From Bacillus sp. AFS006103 (GTDB lineage: Bacteria; Bacillota; Bacilli; Bacillales; Cytobacillaceae), in contig NTXX01000027.1 in NCBI GenBank assembly GCA_002559145.1, positions 1 through 64,000 of the forward strand: 64,000 nt of DNA, given 5' to 3'. Below are positions 44,538-55,529 of the stretch, piece by piece; position 1 is the stretch's first letter; each line of letters opens with the position of its first letter. Made by a program: the position numbers and the translations under genes. A model generated the notes under the pieces. The model worked only from the letters and a program-made list of their open reading frames with translations, did no database searches and was not told the origin of the DNA.

Positions 44538-44830
44538 ATTCTCACTCCTTTAAAGATAATTTGAATTCATAGAATACTATTTATTATATCAATAGTGATA
44601 TGTAGAAAGGGATGATAGTTTTTCAAGCTATATTCAGCGTATCAATCACCGTTAAAGGTTCTTTGTTTCAGTTGCGTAAATGATTCCAATGTATCTTCGG
44701 TGCTTTAACTGGTTTAAAGTTTTCATGGATTTGTGTATTTAAGTAACCTTTTGTATAAAAGTATCTATTAAGTGCCCTCATAGTTCTAACTCTAAAATTA
44801 ACTTACATTGGTGATAACTTTTTATCGTGA

Positions 44831-44968
44831 TCATGTAGAAAATAATCCCGAAAATCTTTCATAATAATCGTTTTCTTCATGCGTTAGGACCAATTCATTT
44901 GGATTATCCTCTACCTTTACCACTGAGCCAGGATCGTAAAATTGATAATCAAATAGAATCTCTTTTGG
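44831..44968 (-). pseudogene. Short coding remnant of an unrecognised gene
   Basis: A minus-strand frame of 45 codons, PKEILFDYQFYDPGSVVKVE onward, ends at TGA 44831-44833. It has protein-like composition but in-frame stops directly upstream and no start. The remaining parts of the interval 44538-45294 show nothing I can support. I read it as the stump of a deleted gene. Confidence 0.3.
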
Positions 44969-45294
44969 TTATTAGAAATTTTCTTTCCAGTCAATGATAA
45001 GGGATAATAACAAGTTGTCTTTGTGTATCCAGATTATCTTAATTCAATAGTATAACTGTGAATTCTTAACATTTTAATTCGTAATATAGTAGTATATTAG
45101 TTTAATCTCTTAGGAAATAATATTATTAAAACAAAAGAGATTATTCTAGGAAAATGAGAAAGAGCCCTGTTGCAAGTAATATAGTTCTTTTCCATATCCA
45201 TTTGCACTCCTGTCTATTTAGAACTTTATCCATGTTATTAATAAAACGTTTATATTCAATTACTCCTACTTTACCTATTTCCTTTTCCAAATAT

Positions 45295-45339
45295 GGGACC
45301 ATTCCAAAGTAAATTGAAAATTGACTTTGGAATGGTCCC
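45295..45339. terminator. Perfect 16-bp stem-loop downstream of the helical-repeat/HEPN gene
   Basis: GGGACCATTCCAAAGT and ACTTTGGAATGGTCCC are exact complements with a 13-base loop. The minus-strand flank is ATATTTGG, not a clean T-run. It lies about 65 bases past the stop of the minus-strand gene at 45404 and is likely its terminator. Confidence 0.55.
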
Positions 45340-45403
45340 TAAATGTTATGATATAAAATTGTAATCTTAAAAAAGAATGACAAACATTATTTTATGAGCA
45401 CTT

Positions 45404-47431
45404 CTAAAACCATTCACTCAAATTTTTACATACATTCATGACAAACTCCCTTGATTCTTTTGCTCTTTTTAAAGTGACAAATTGTCCATGTGCTGGGGGA
45501 TTACGATATTTTTTTAATAACTCAGTATTTGTTACATTTGAAAACTCCCCTGTCTCAAGTGCAACTAGTCCTTTTTCATTAATGAAAGGTTTCATCGCTT
45601 CAAATAGCGTAGTCTTGATTTGAAAATCATCCCCTTCAAATCTCGAACTAGCTAATTTACCAAACATGAAACCAAGTGTCCCTAATTCTACACCGCTTTT
45701 TACACCATTCTTAACGGATAATAAATTGTTTACCGTAGATTTCCAAATCTTTTTTATCTTCTCCTTTTCTAATTTTTCAATTTCCTTGTTCAATTTTTCA
45801 AACTCTAATTTTTGTACAGTTAGCTTAATAAGCTTTTCATTGAATTCTATCTCAATTATTCTAAAGTAGCCTAAGCAGAGCATACCCGCATCATGCCACT
45901 TATGATTAAGTGTTGTCATGTATAGATACAAATTCTCACTTGAACGCCATGCTTGTTTACCCATCGGGGATAAAAACGACAGCCATTGAATGTGATCCAT
46001 TTTCTTTTGAATCTCTAATTTCTTTTCTTTAAATTCTGGAAATGTATTTAAAAACATTTCGAAACCTTTTTTTAAGGTATTATTTGATTCAGGACATTCT
46101 GTATAAGCAAGTAAGATGATTTCATATTGAATGATTCTTGGCTGTACCACGATTAAATTCATAAAAGCAACAACCAAATCCACATAGAGTTCAGGATTGA
46201 GGCGATAGCACAAGCGAAATCCCTCTAAAATTAGTGCGGGTGTTAACGAAATAGATGGCTGCCACAAATATTTAAGTAAGGGCAGTTCATATCCCTCAGA
46301 TTGTATCTCTTCTGATGAGAAGTCCGTGTAGTTTTCGATGGCAATTTTTAGACGGTCATCTACTTCTTCATATAATTCTTGAGAAATCGTTTGCTGATCA
46401 TAGTTAAATTGCGCCGCTGCAGATAATTGAATACTTTTTTCCTTATCTCGTTCAATGTAATCTGCAATTAAATAACAAGAACTAATTAAAAATTGCTCAT
46501 GATCTTGGGTCCGATCTTCTATATCTATACATTGATAATCCTCATACCTTAACATTTTTTGGTCAATTTCTTTTACTGCATCAATTGAAAGAATCAGCTT
46601 TTGCATTAGGTACTTATAATAAATTTTAGATATTCTAATTGAATTATTAGATATTAATTCAAGTTGATCCATCATCTGCTTTGAATCACCTTTGAAAGCA
46701 AATATCTCAAGTTCTATTTGTTTTACCTTTTCGTTGTATTTACTTTTAGGGTTTATTTCCTGGAAACATGTTAATGATCTATCATATTCTTTTACTTCAT
46801 AAAATGCATATCCTTCTAGAAATAGTATTTCATCTGTGGAACTAGAAGCTTGCATTTTACCTAGAGATTTGAATGCATCATACTCTTCTTTCCGTTTAAG
46901 GTAATAAAATATTTGGTCCCTTAAACCTTCCGGCACTGGTTGTGTTGTGATCTCATCTTTATTAGTACGATATTTTAGGATGTATTGCGAGTAATGTATA
47001 AAATATCCTAATAGTAATTTATACTTATGAAAGCTTGATAGAAATTTCTTATTTTTTATTTCTTTAGGTAACGCTTCATTCATTTCCTTCTTATAAGTAA
47101 GCATCTTAATAAATAACACAAAATTTTTCTTTATCAACTTATCTTCAGTTAAGTCTTTAGGAAAATCCTGTACAATAGCACGACTAAACATATAATAATT
47201 TGGTGGTTGCTGATTTCCTTTTGGCACTGGAGCTGAATTGTCAATTAAATATAAGTCGAGATACAATTCAATGCGTTCGTTAAATGTTAAATCTTTTAAC
47301 AATGGAGAAATTCCAACATAACTATCAAAAATTTGTTTTAAAGGTTCATTTTCATACTCTTGATGTATTGTTTTTCTACTCTTTAATTGCCCTACAAATT
47401 TTGGCTTACGCTTGCTTTTTTTCTTACTCAT
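45404..47431 (-). CDS. Helical-repeat protein with C-terminal HEPN-like motif (675 aa)
   Basis: The start is set at ATG 47429-47431 (GGGG upstream); a further ATG 11 codons earlier lacks a ribosome site. After a basic N-terminus (MSKKKSKRKPKF) come TPR-like helical pairs, for example FLEGYAFYEVKEYDRSLTCF (about 200-220). A coiled coil follows near residue 547 (FEKLNKEIEKLEKEKIKK), then a glycine-rich hinge. The end reads LLKKYRNPPAHGQFVTLKRA (about 640-660), with the R-N-x3-H motif of HEPN domains. HEPN domains often cleave RNA in abortive infection. No NTPase motif is present, so it may depend on a partner. It stands alone with a terminator behind it. I know no characterised homologue. Confidence 0.65.
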   Translation of the reverse strand: MSKKKSKRKPKFVGQLKSRKTIHQEYENEPLKQIFDSYVGISPLLKDLTFNERIELYLDLYLIDNSAPVPKGNQQPPNYYMFSRAIVQDFPKDLTEDKLIKKNFVLFIKMLTYKKEMNEALPKEIKNKKFLSSFHKYKLLLGYFIHYSQYILKYRTNKDEITTQPVPEGLRDQIFYYLKRKEEYDAFKSLGKMQASSSTDEILFLEGYAFYEVKEYDRSLTCFQEINPKSKYNEKVKQIELEIFAFKGDSKQMMDQLELISNNSIRISKIYYKYLMQKLILSIDAVKEIDQKMLRYEDYQCIDIEDRTQDHEQFLISSCYLIADYIERDKEKSIQLSAAAQFNYDQQTISQELYEEVDDRLKIAIENYTDFSSEEIQSEGYELPLLKYLWQPSISLTPALILEGFRLCYRLNPELYVDLVVAFMNLIVVQPRIIQYEIILLAYTECPESNNTLKKGFEMFLNTFPEFKEKKLEIQKKMDHIQWLSFLSPMGKQAWRSSENLYLYMTTLNHKWHDAGMLCLGYFRIIEIEFNEKLIKLTVQKLEFEKLNKEIEKLEKEKIKKIWKSTVNNLLSVKNGVKSGVELGTLGFMFGKLASSRFEGDDFQIKTTLFEAMKPFINEKGLVALETGEFSNVTNTELLKKYRNPPAHGQFVTLKRAKESREFVMNVCKNLSEWF

Positions 47432-48133
47432 AAAAACCCCGCTATATAATTTAATTTGTTTCATTTCTATACTTACAATATTTAATAGTATAATAAAAAT
47501 TATCCATATTTAGATAAAAAAATATCACCATTAATGATATCTAGATTAAGAAAATTATCATTATACTTTCCCCCACATAAAGGCATTACATAAGATTCTT
47601 TATATTACTCTTTTAAGAATATTTCCTTTGCTTCTTGTACAAGATTCATTGCGTATCCAAACTTTTTCCTTGGTATATCCATTGGCAAGTCCCCATTTTT
47701 CAACTTTAGTCTCTACTTTTTAAACACATTTAGTTAGATAAGTTACTTCCTTTGTCACCATCGTTTCCCTGTTAACTGCGTTACCTTTAACAAGTTTCCT
47801 AAATAATACTTTAAGCCCCGACCGCTTAAAAGGGGAGGGCTAATTTACGCTTACCGTTGAAATGCCCTTTAATCGTTCGATTAAAAGTGTAACAAATAGA
47901 CTTTTACCTGTTATCTAGAAATAATCTTGTCGATGGAACTTCAGCGTTAAAAAGAAAATTTGGGTTCAAAGCTTTTTTTTTATAATAAACAAAAGCTCAT
48001 AAGCCTACGTTCCCTTCCTTAATATACTGTGTGTAGATAACGCCACCATAGATCTAGATTTCTCCTAGTGGATTCACCTGGGCTTAGAGTCTTCTCTCCT
48101 TACCATCAAAGTCAGTCCTCTGCATGACCACAT
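47432..48133. other. Roughly 700-bp interval without an intact gene
   Basis: A minus-strand stretch about 47610-47700 has protein-like composition (PRKKFGYAMNLVQEAKEIF) but no start and inconsistent frames. It may be a gene relic. A GC-rich imperfect stem lies near 47813-47840. Nothing else can be supported. Confidence 0.35.
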
Positions 48134-51100
48134 TTATAATTCAACTTCATCTAATACTTTACTAACTAATTTTAAGGATTCGATATTTCGCAGCAAGTAA
48201 GGCACGCAAGTATAAATTATTCTTTTCCCAGATTTTCTATATTTAAATAAGACGGTAATTAATTGCTGTGCATAATACGTTTTTTCCTTATAGGATAGCG
48301 GAAGTGACTTCAACAATAATTCTAATTGTGGACCTGCATCTTTAAATCTACTTGCTTTGAAATGGTGGCTAGCAATAACTTGTAAACATTGTTCTCTAAG
48401 GCGTTCGTTTTTAAGTTTTTGAAACAATTCCTCTATGAGCGGGAAATCTTCCAATTGAACAATCTCTTTCATCACTTGTGTGATTTCTGTATTTCTGTTC
48501 ATCACTATTAAACTATAAGAGACCTCTTCATTAATCGACTGCATGGCCGTCTGTAATAGCACTTTGATCATTGCTTTATCTTGCTTTTTCTTGTAATAAG
48601 CTAACATGCTTTTGAAGTGGTGGTCGATGATGCCTTGATTTTGCACAATACTTTGTTCCTCTTTAGAAGATACAAGCGGCAAGAATCTGTGCATATATAA
48701 TAACTCCAGATGAACCATCCACTTTTTTTGCTTCCATTCAACTTCTACATATTGTTGTTGCCATTCCTGTACATCTATTGGATTTATTTGTTTGCAAGCC
48801 TTCTGATTAAGTTGATTAATAGAAGTCAACGTGAACTCTACATTATCCCACTGATTCTCATGAATAAAGTAACCAGCGAGCGCATTGTAACATTGGTTCA
48901 GTCTATGTAGTTTCTGAAGTGAATATCTACTGCTGATTTTCCTGTTCTCAACTAATCGTTCATAAGAATGGACTAAAGCAAAAATAGGTTGTAACAGCTC
49001 CTCATTTTTTGTAAGGATAGCTAAATAGCTACACCCTAAGACGACTTCATTCTCATTCTCAGAGGATTTTAAATAGTCTTCATACCCCATTGTTAAAGCA
49101 TGGTTCTTTAACTCATATACAAATAAAGGGCTCTGTAACCAACCTGGATATGGCAGAAAATCATCATAACGTCTATACGTAATAGCCGATAGTAATTGAA
49201 ATGCTATTTCTATACGGTCTGTAGAAGCAAAATAAACGATGAGATCCTCGATATGGTTTCTTAATGTAAATTTAACTCTCTTTAATGAATCCTTTACACC
49301 AAACCCATACAAAGTGCTTAATATGTTTTTTTCTTGGAGTAATTTTAACCAAGGCTCGATAGATAATTGTTGATTATCTAAATAGCGTATATAATCCACC
49401 GTAAAAAAGTGTGGAAGACATTTTGGCTCACCAATAAGTGTGTTAACCTGCATGCTGTTGCGTGTGTGTAAATAATAATCCAGTTTCGTTTCCTTGTTAT
49501 ATCTCACTGTCATAGAAGTAACTCTTTGTTCCTCCAAGAGATGAACTAACTCCTCTTCTAGAAGCTGCAAACCTTGTTCTATATACATTTGAGAAAAGAA
49601 CAGACGAATGACGTATGCAAAATCATTGCGTGGCTTTCTACGAATCTGTGGCAACCATTCAGAGATATAGTTAAACGATGTACTTGGAGTTTCTTCTTCA
49701 ATAAGTCGTCTTACCGTATACCAACCCTTTTCTTGATGATACTCACGATCATACTTTCGCTCACTATATTCAACATCCTCTGTGGTATCTTCCTCTGAAT
49801 AGAAGAATCCATCAAATGAACGACCTTCCCTTAATTTTATTCGCCGTTCGAAAAGTTTTTCCATAATTCGTTTACTATCCTCATCTTCAATCAGCATGAC
49901 ACATTTCTCATATAAAGGCTTCGGCCATGGGTAACGCATGTGACCAACCCGATTTCGGACGATTGTATCAATATTATTTGCAATTAAGAAGTTTACTTGT
50001 TCGTTATGTCCAAGTACATAATGTGCATAAATGACATCACATAGTAGTTTTTCATATTCAGCATGCTCTAATATGATTGATTCGACGTTTAGTAAATCTT
50101 TTTCAGCTAAATCAACATAACCATACTCAATACAAGTTAAAATCCAATCAATCCGAACCGGTAACGTTACTTTTTCATGCTCGATATCATGGAAATATCG
50201 CTCGACTAAAATAACTTCACTCAAACTTTCAAAATTAATACTAAGAAGCAATTCCTCGTAGTCCAGGCAATTTGTTCGCTGTTTTAATTCGACTAAATTC
50301 AAATTTGTTTCTTTTTCTAAGCGAAACAACTGAATATTAGAGAGATAATCTGTCAAATCAACAACTGCAGTTGGTCTAGATAACTGCTCAACGACTTGAA
50401 GGACCAAATCATATTGTTTTTCATAAACAAATAAATACAGGATATACATGTAGACAACCTGTTGTTTTTCAGGTGTGAGAAGTGGAATATAAGCAAATAA
50501 CCTTTTGGAGCCCTCATCTGAAATTGGTTGATCTTGCAATAATTCCAATACAATCTCGTCAATATTCGCTAACATTTTTTTCATTTGTGTTACTAATGAT
50601 TTTACCAATGTGATGTCGTCGCACCGTTCTATAGCTAAACTGAATAATTGGATGGTATATTCCAGCGTCTGCGTATGTTCTAGTTGAGCATTCAAATATG
50701 CTTGATTTTGAACAAGTTGGATGAATTGCCGACGCATATCTGCTCGATATTCAGCAACTTTATATAATTCTGCTAAATGATAGCTATAATACTGTAATGG
50801 ATAATGTGATTTCGTTTCATAGTTTAATACGATTGACTCAAAGTTTTCACAGTATTTCAGCAGCCGAACATGCGCTTGAATGACAAGTTCTTTTAATTTG
50901 GGGGTATCAACTAAAAATTCTCGGAAACTCTCGTGAAATAAATAATAGGAACCATTATCGATTGTCAGAACTTCTAATATTTCATCCGCTGTTTCTTGAA
51001 CATCATCTTGAAGTAACTCTTTTAATTCTCGTTCTGTTAAAGCTCGCCCACTCGTTGCGATAAACATCAAAAAGTTTTTCGGTTGTTGCGTCTTAGCCAG

Positions 51101-52885
51101 GCGATTCCACATCTTATTATAAAAATCTTCAATACGCAGCGGCAACTTCTTAATATCATTTTGAGGAACTTCCCCATTGGCAATTGCCTTAGCAAGCAGA
51201 TTTACATATAATGCATTCCCTTTTGATGTTTCTTTAATTTGTTTTACATAAAAATCATTATCAAGTTCATATTTACTAACCATTTTCCATAACAGCGCGC
51301 GAATATCATCCTCTTGGAGCCCTTCCAACGGGCGCTCAAGTTTATGACCTTCAATGTGCCGTACAAAATTGATAACGTCTTTGGTCGTTCTAGATGAATA
51401 ATAAACAAATAGATTATGTAGTTCTTGGTATGGCAGTAATAAATAATTGGATAAACTTACTTCATCAAGCCCATCAATAATGAACACAAGTTTTATTTGC
51501 TTCTTTGCTAACTTTTCACTCGCTTCTTTTATCAGTAGCAGCACACTTGTATGCTGTTCTTCCAGCGGTTGATGGTAATCAAATGTCACCTGGCTGTATG
51601 GTTCGAGTGCCGACTTCAATTGCTTGTAAAAATGCTGAATATGATTATATTCATTCCCTCTTTTAAAATAATATTCAATGCAAACATGTTGGTGCTGACC
51701 TTTTAATTGCTCAGCAAAGCGTGCAGCAAGAGCAGATTTTCCTGAACCCGGTTCTCCTTGCATGATATAAAATCCGCTTTCCCTATTCAGAAAATCTGTC
51801 ATTTTTTTTAACTCATCTTTACGTCCAACAAAATCTGCTAATAAATAATCAATCAAATAGATAAACTTATCCATCCAAGGGCTTGCAGTCTTCTTCCAAT
51901 TCGCAATATTAATAATGCGCTCAAAATCTGCATAGGATTGGTCATCTTTTACTTGGGAAGCTGTTGGATAATGCAATTGCGATATGATGGAATAACGCTT
52001 CTTTAGTTGTAAATCATTAAAGAATAATAAAGAGGATTGATTTTTAATTTTGTCTGAATAAAACAGCAATGGAAATAAATCGATATATTCCCCGTACGCA
52101 TCAATTAAATAAGGGCGGTCATTTGATAGTTCTTTTTTATACGGGGCCACTCTACATTCTTGGCCATCTATATGTGACAAACATTTGCCTTTTTCGAATA
52201 CAACAATTGCTGTTTGTTGAAAAAATGGAGAATTTAACATTCCACATAACACTGGCCAATATTTTTCAATATCTGCTTTACAATCTTCTTCTGATGGTAC
52301 AGCCCCATGTGCATATTTATTTCTCAGTTTAATCATTGATAAATAATCTTTTTCAGGTTGGTCGATTGCTATATTAAAAGAATGAAAATCACCATAAAAA
52401 TGAGGATAAAATATCTTCTTTAAATAGTCCTTTTCATTTTCAATTAACACATCTCGTAACTTCACAGCACCTTTAACCAAACCAAAGTTATCATTAAATA
52501 ATTTTTCGTACATTAAATGATATTGTCTATATTGTGAATCATATTGATAAAGTCTCTCAATATCTTTAACCAGTTTGTATAATTGCGTGTATTTGGGTTG
52601 TGTTAGGGTACGAGGGAAAATCAAATCATAAAATATGGTTCTGCTAAATAATTGCCAATGGCCAAGAGCAGGACGCTCAATGGACCTTGCGATAATGGCC
52701 TTAACCGCATCGCTAACCTCACGTTCTTTAAAATAATATCCCATCAACGAAACAGCATAGGTTTTGACGACCACTTCAAATAAATCTATCAATCGATGAA
52801 TTTTACGAAATTGGCTATTTAATTCGCTTTTATACTCGTTAATCATTCTTTGGATTTGGGGATGTTGGGTATGTATGGGTTCCAT
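48134..52885 (-). CDS. Large STAND/NACHT-type NTPase with N-terminal HEPN-like domain (1583 aa)
   Basis: The start is ATG 52883-52885 because AGGAGG lies nine bases upstream; the longer frame to 52981 has no site. Residues 1-260 are helical and end with KLRNKYAHGAVPSEED (about 185-200), a clear R-N-x3-H HEPN motif. The NTPase domain begins FVGRKDELKKM, then MQGEPGSGKSALAARFA (Walker A, about 372-388) and LVFIIDGLDEVSL (Walker B, about 466-478). A winged-helix-like block follows. About 900 residues of helical repeats complete the protein. This is the standard plan of a STAND immune receptor: repeats sense, NTPase oligomerises, HEPN acts, probably on RNA. It is in the same direction as its neighbours but more than 450 bases from either, so probably a one-gene system. 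Confidence 0.8.
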   Translation of the reverse strand: MEPIHTQHPQIQRMINEYKSELNSQFRKIHRLIDLFEVVVKTYAVSLMGYYFKEREVSDAVKAIIARSIERPALGHWQLFSRTIFYDLIFPRTLTQPKYTQLYKLVKDIERLYQYDSQYRQYHLMYEKLFNDNFGLVKGAVKLRDVLIENEKDYLKKIFYPHFYGDFHSFNIAIDQPEKDYLSMIKLRNKYAHGAVPSEEDCKADIEKYWPVLCGMLNSPFFQQTAIVVFEKGKCLSHIDGQECRVAPYKKELSNDRPYLIDAYGEYIDLFPLLFYSDKIKNQSSLLFFNDLQLKKRYSIISQLHYPTASQVKDDQSYADFERIINIANWKKTASPWMDKFIYLIDYLLADFVGRKDELKKMTDFLNRESGFYIMQGEPGSGKSALAARFAEQLKGQHQHVCIEYYFKRGNEYNHIQHFYKQLKSALEPYSQVTFDYHQPLEEQHTSVLLLIKEASEKLAKKQIKLVFIIDGLDEVSLSNYLLLPYQELHNLFVYYSSRTTKDVINFVRHIEGHKLERPLEGLQEDDIRALLWKMVSKYELDNDFYVKQIKETSKGNALYVNLLAKAIANGEVPQNDIKKLPLRIEDFYNKMWNRLAKTQQPKNFLMFIATSGRALTERELKELLQDDVQETADEILEVLTIDNGSYYLFHESFREFLVDTPKLKELVIQAHVRLLKYCENFESIVLNYETKSHYPLQYYSYHLAELYKVAEYRADMRRQFIQLVQNQAYLNAQLEHTQTLEYTIQLFSLAIERCDDITLVKSLVTQMKKMLANIDEIVLELLQDQPISDEGSKRLFAYIPLLTPEKQQVVYMYILYLFVYEKQYDLVLQVVEQLSRPTAVVDLTDYLSNIQLFRLEKETNLNLVELKQRTNCLDYEELLLSINFESLSEVILVERYFHDIEHEKVTLPVRIDWILTCIEYGYVDLAEKDLLNVESIILEHAEYEKLLCDVIYAHYVLGHNEQVNFLIANNIDTIVRNRVGHMRYPWPKPLYEKCVMLIEDEDSKRIMEKLFERRIKLREGRSFDGFFYSEEDTTEDVEYSERKYDREYHQEKGWYTVRRLIEEETPSTSFNYISEWLPQIRRKPRNDFAYVIRLFFSQMYIEQGLQLLEEELVHLLEEQRVTSMTVRYNKETKLDYYLHTRNSMQVNTLIGEPKCLPHFFTVDYIRYLDNQQLSIEPWLKLLQEKNILSTLYGFGVKDSLKRVKFTLRNHIEDLIVYFASTDRIEIAFQLLSAITYRRYDDFLPYPGWLQSPLFVYELKNHALTMGYEDYLKSSENENEVVLGCSYLAILTKNEELLQPIFALVHSYERLVENRKISSRYSLQKLHRLNQCYNALAGYFIHENQWDNVEFTLTSINQLNQKACKQINPIDVQEWQQQYVEVEWKQKKWMVHLELLYMHRFLPLVSSKEEQSIVQNQGIIDHHFKSMLAYYKKKQDKAMIKVLLQTAMQSINEEVSYSLIVMNRNTEITQVMKEIVQLEDFPLIEELFQKLKNERLREQCLQVIASHHFKASRFKDAGPQLELLLKSLPLSYKEKTYYAQQLITVLFKYRKSGKRIIYTCVPYLLRNIESLKLVSKVLDEVEL

Positions 52886-53361
52886 AATGCTGCCTCCTAC
52901 TTCCAAGGAAACCATGAGGAATATTCTCCTGTTTCCTAGTATTATAGTACTAATTATAAAGTATAAATCTATTGAAATCATACTACCATTTTTATTTAAC
53001 TACCTATTCGACAACACTCTTTGGATTTTCAACACTAACCTAGATATTTTTCTTAAAGTGCGAAAGTTTGTATTGACTTAAATAATCTAAGGTACCATGG
53101 GTATGTTGGCAGTTAAGTTAAATCAGTGCACATAATCTGTAAACTCAAGTGTAACTCATTTTACTTGATTTTACAAAATGATCCAATTAAACAATAAAGA
53201 CCATTTGTCTCTGAATACTAGATAATATAGAAGCCTTTTATTCATATTAACTTGAGGATATTATGTAAAAGACTATGAATTTTTATGCCATTCTTCCGTT
53301 GAATATTTACAAAATACATATTGTGTCTCTTTCTGAAGTTTTCATTTCAGGCAAAAATAAA
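52886..53361. other. 476-bp interval without a recognisable gene
   Basis: AT-rich spacer between the upstream region of the large STAND gene and the terminator of the DUF3800 gene. It should contain the STAND promoter; no hexamer pair stood out clearly enough to call. Confidence 0.35.
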
Positions 53362-53393
53362 CTACCTGTCCCAATTTAATAGGGAACAGGTAG
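53362..53393 (-). terminator. Terminator of the McrB-like/DUF2357/DUF3800 operon
   Basis: CTACCTGTCCC and GGGAACAGGTAG pair with one bulge. On the minus strand TTTATTTTT follows. It ends the three-gene transcript. Confidence 0.75.
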
Positions 53394-53463
53394 CTTTGGT
53401 ATTTTTTCTATTGTCTCATATTAATAGGTAATCTCTGTCATTCTGAAGTGTTTTTATAAACCA

Positions 53464-55500
53464 TTAGTTAATACACCGAGTCAGCTTAATTAACTGAATT
53501 ATCTTCTCTTCATCAGCCAAATCCTCGATTTGAATCCCCTGTAAGTAATCAAAAATGATTTCAGCATTAGGAACTTTTTTTAAGGCATCAATCCGCTGAC
53601 CTAGTTCTTGTTTAATTTGCTCGGCTTGCAGTTTATTACCTTTTTTATGTGCCATAAGCAATTTTTCTGCATACATACCGAGCTGGATGACTTTCATGGT
53701 TACCCCGCTTAGGTGAGAATCGCATATTTCAATCGCCGTATTTATATATTTAACAGCTTGTTTGTCCTTCCCTTTACAGTAGAGATAAGTAGCCATATTC
53801 CAAAAGATAAATTGCAACGGATGAGTGAAACGATAGCTCGCTTGCAAGGCTTCAACCGTTATATTTTCCTTGATTAACGATTCATACATTTGGTCTGCTA
53901 ATGCGTCTGCACCATTCCATTTAGCAGCAGCCATGATTTTAAAATACGAATGATATTTAAAAATCACCTTATACACTTCGTCCTCTTTCAATGTCGCCAA
54001 TAGGCAGCGAAACCCATCTGTTTCTGGTGTTAGTTTGCATGCCTGATAAAGGAAATGGATGGCTTGATGAAATTTGTCCCCCTCACAGTAGGCCTGACTT
54101 TTGTAAAGAAATTGCCTTTCCTTATCATTATCGAGTGTAAAATGATTTAATGCATTATCAAAGTCATAGATTGCCTTCTCCAAATTTGCTGGGTCCTCAT
54201 GAATCAGCATTGAATATCCTTGTCCTCTTGTCCCATATGCTTTTCCTAGCATCTCAAACATTTGTGATGCTTCTAAGGCACTTGGCGATTCTTCATCAAC
54301 AATTTCAAGGAGCTGCATCATTTCCTCAAGGATGGTAATCGCCTTGGTAGAATCTTGAATAGACCCGGTAATTTCCATTAAGTTTTTTTGGTTAACCGCC
54401 CTGCGAATTTTGTATAGATTAAAATACTCAAATTTAGTCATCACATCTTTTACATATGCAAGCTGCTTCATAAAAAGGGCGTCCTGATCATTTGCTTTCA
54501 TACTGCCTTCATGAGTGTACAAGGAGTAAAGATAGAGAATGATATCAAGATTAAACTCTGGTATATTTATCCCACTTTCACTTAACAACGGCAGGAGTTC
54601 TTCCTGCATGTCAATTAACACAGGTCGAATAAACTCATAGTTTCGGTCAATTTTTATAAACGTATCGACTTTAGCCGAGATGAACCGCAATTGGATTTTC
54701 TGTCCATACTCGTCTAAGTCACATAGGTGCTTAATGGCAATCAGAAGATAGGTTTCCTTAAAGTCCTTATTTGAATCAAGATAACATTCAAAAATAACGT
54801 CACTTATATTTCCTTCTGCCAACCAGCGTTCCATTTCGTTCTTCACGGAATTCTCGAAAAAAGAGAAAATGTATAATTGATTATACAGTTCATCAATTCT
54901 CTTTTTTTGATTGTTATCGAATTTAGATGAGGTTTTGGTTAAGAAGGTATTACAAACCCCGTCTGACAGCATCAACCTTGAACTGGTTCTGGCATCATCA
55001 AAATGAATATGATAATTCCATTTGTTTTTACGTGTTAGGAATTTCCGCGCTAGTCCGACAATAATTCTCTCTCTTAATCTGTTTCCATATTCTTCTTTCA
55101 CTAGAATTCCGTATCCTTTTACAGTATTCTTTCTTGTAGCTACTATTATTTCAAGCTGAAAATCACCATAAATCGCCGACAAGCGTAGTAAAAGCTGAAT
55201 GATGCCTTCTGCGAGGACATTCAAATAAGTAGTATCACTGTCAATGATCTTAACCCGCTCTTTATTTTGAAAAATAATAAATTCCCCATTTTTCCTTCGA
55301 ACTTCTTCAAGCATTGCTAGATTTTCATTGCCGCTTTCCTCATTAAAATGGATGTACTCTTTTCCAATAATCTGTCTTGCGCTTTCTTCGGTTATTTTTC
55401 CTTTTTCAATCAATACGCCCCCCACTAGGGAGGGGTTCAGATAGGTTTTGTGATCGCTGACGAAATCACCGCTTTCATCCAGCCAAAGTTCGAGACGCAT
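53464..55500 (-). CDS. DUF3800-type protein with TPR-like C-terminal half (678 aa)
   Basis: GGAGGAAAGAAC precedes ATG 55500. The protein opens MRLELWLDESGDFVSD, the DESGD signature of DUF3800, a family predicted to have an RNase-H-like fold. Later parts of that domain are visible as FQLEIIVATRKNT and HIHFDDARTSS. From about residue 390 on the protein is made of helical pairs with TPR character (AIYDFDNALNHFTLDN, AIHFLYQACKLTP, AVKYINTAIEICD). DUF3800 proteins are usually about 250-300 residues, so the C-terminal extension is large. The gene begins 29 bases after the DUF2357 stop and shares its transcript, which suggests an auxiliary nuclease or regulatory subunit of the McrB-like system. Catalytic activity is unproven. 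Confidence 0.7.
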   Translation of the reverse strand: MRLELWLDESGDFVSDHKTYLNPSLVGGVLIEKGKITEESARQIIGKEYIHFNEESGNENLAMLEEVRRKNGEFIIFQNKERVKIIDSDTTYLNVLAEGIIQLLLRLSAIYGDFQLEIIVATRKNTVKGYGILVKEEYGNRLRERIIVGLARKFLTRKNKWNYHIHFDDARTSSRLMLSDGVCNTFLTKTSSKFDNNQKKRIDELYNQLYIFSFFENSVKNEMERWLAEGNISDVIFECYLDSNKDFKETYLLIAIKHLCDLDEYGQKIQLRFISAKVDTFIKIDRNYEFIRPVLIDMQEELLPLLSESGINIPEFNLDIILYLYSLYTHEGSMKANDQDALFMKQLAYVKDVMTKFEYFNLYKIRRAVNQKNLMEITGSIQDSTKAITILEEMMQLLEIVDEESPSALEASQMFEMLGKAYGTRGQGYSMLIHEDPANLEKAIYDFDNALNHFTLDNDKERQFLYKSQAYCEGDKFHQAIHFLYQACKLTPETDGFRCLLATLKEDEVYKVIFKYHSYFKIMAAAKWNGADALADQMYESLIKENITVEALQASYRFTHPLQFIFWNMATYLYCKGKDKQAVKYINTAIEICDSHLSGVTMKVIQLGMYAEKLLMAHKKGNKLQAEQIKQELGQRIDALKKVPNAEIIFDYLQGIQIEDLADEEKIIQLIKLTRCIN

Positions 55501-55529
55501 GTTCTTTCCTCCAAAAATTTTATATGAAT

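Noticed and set aside
47610-47840. Short coding relic between the two HEPN genes
   Set aside because: Some protein-like stretches occur, but in different frames and without start or family likeness, so no gene call was made.
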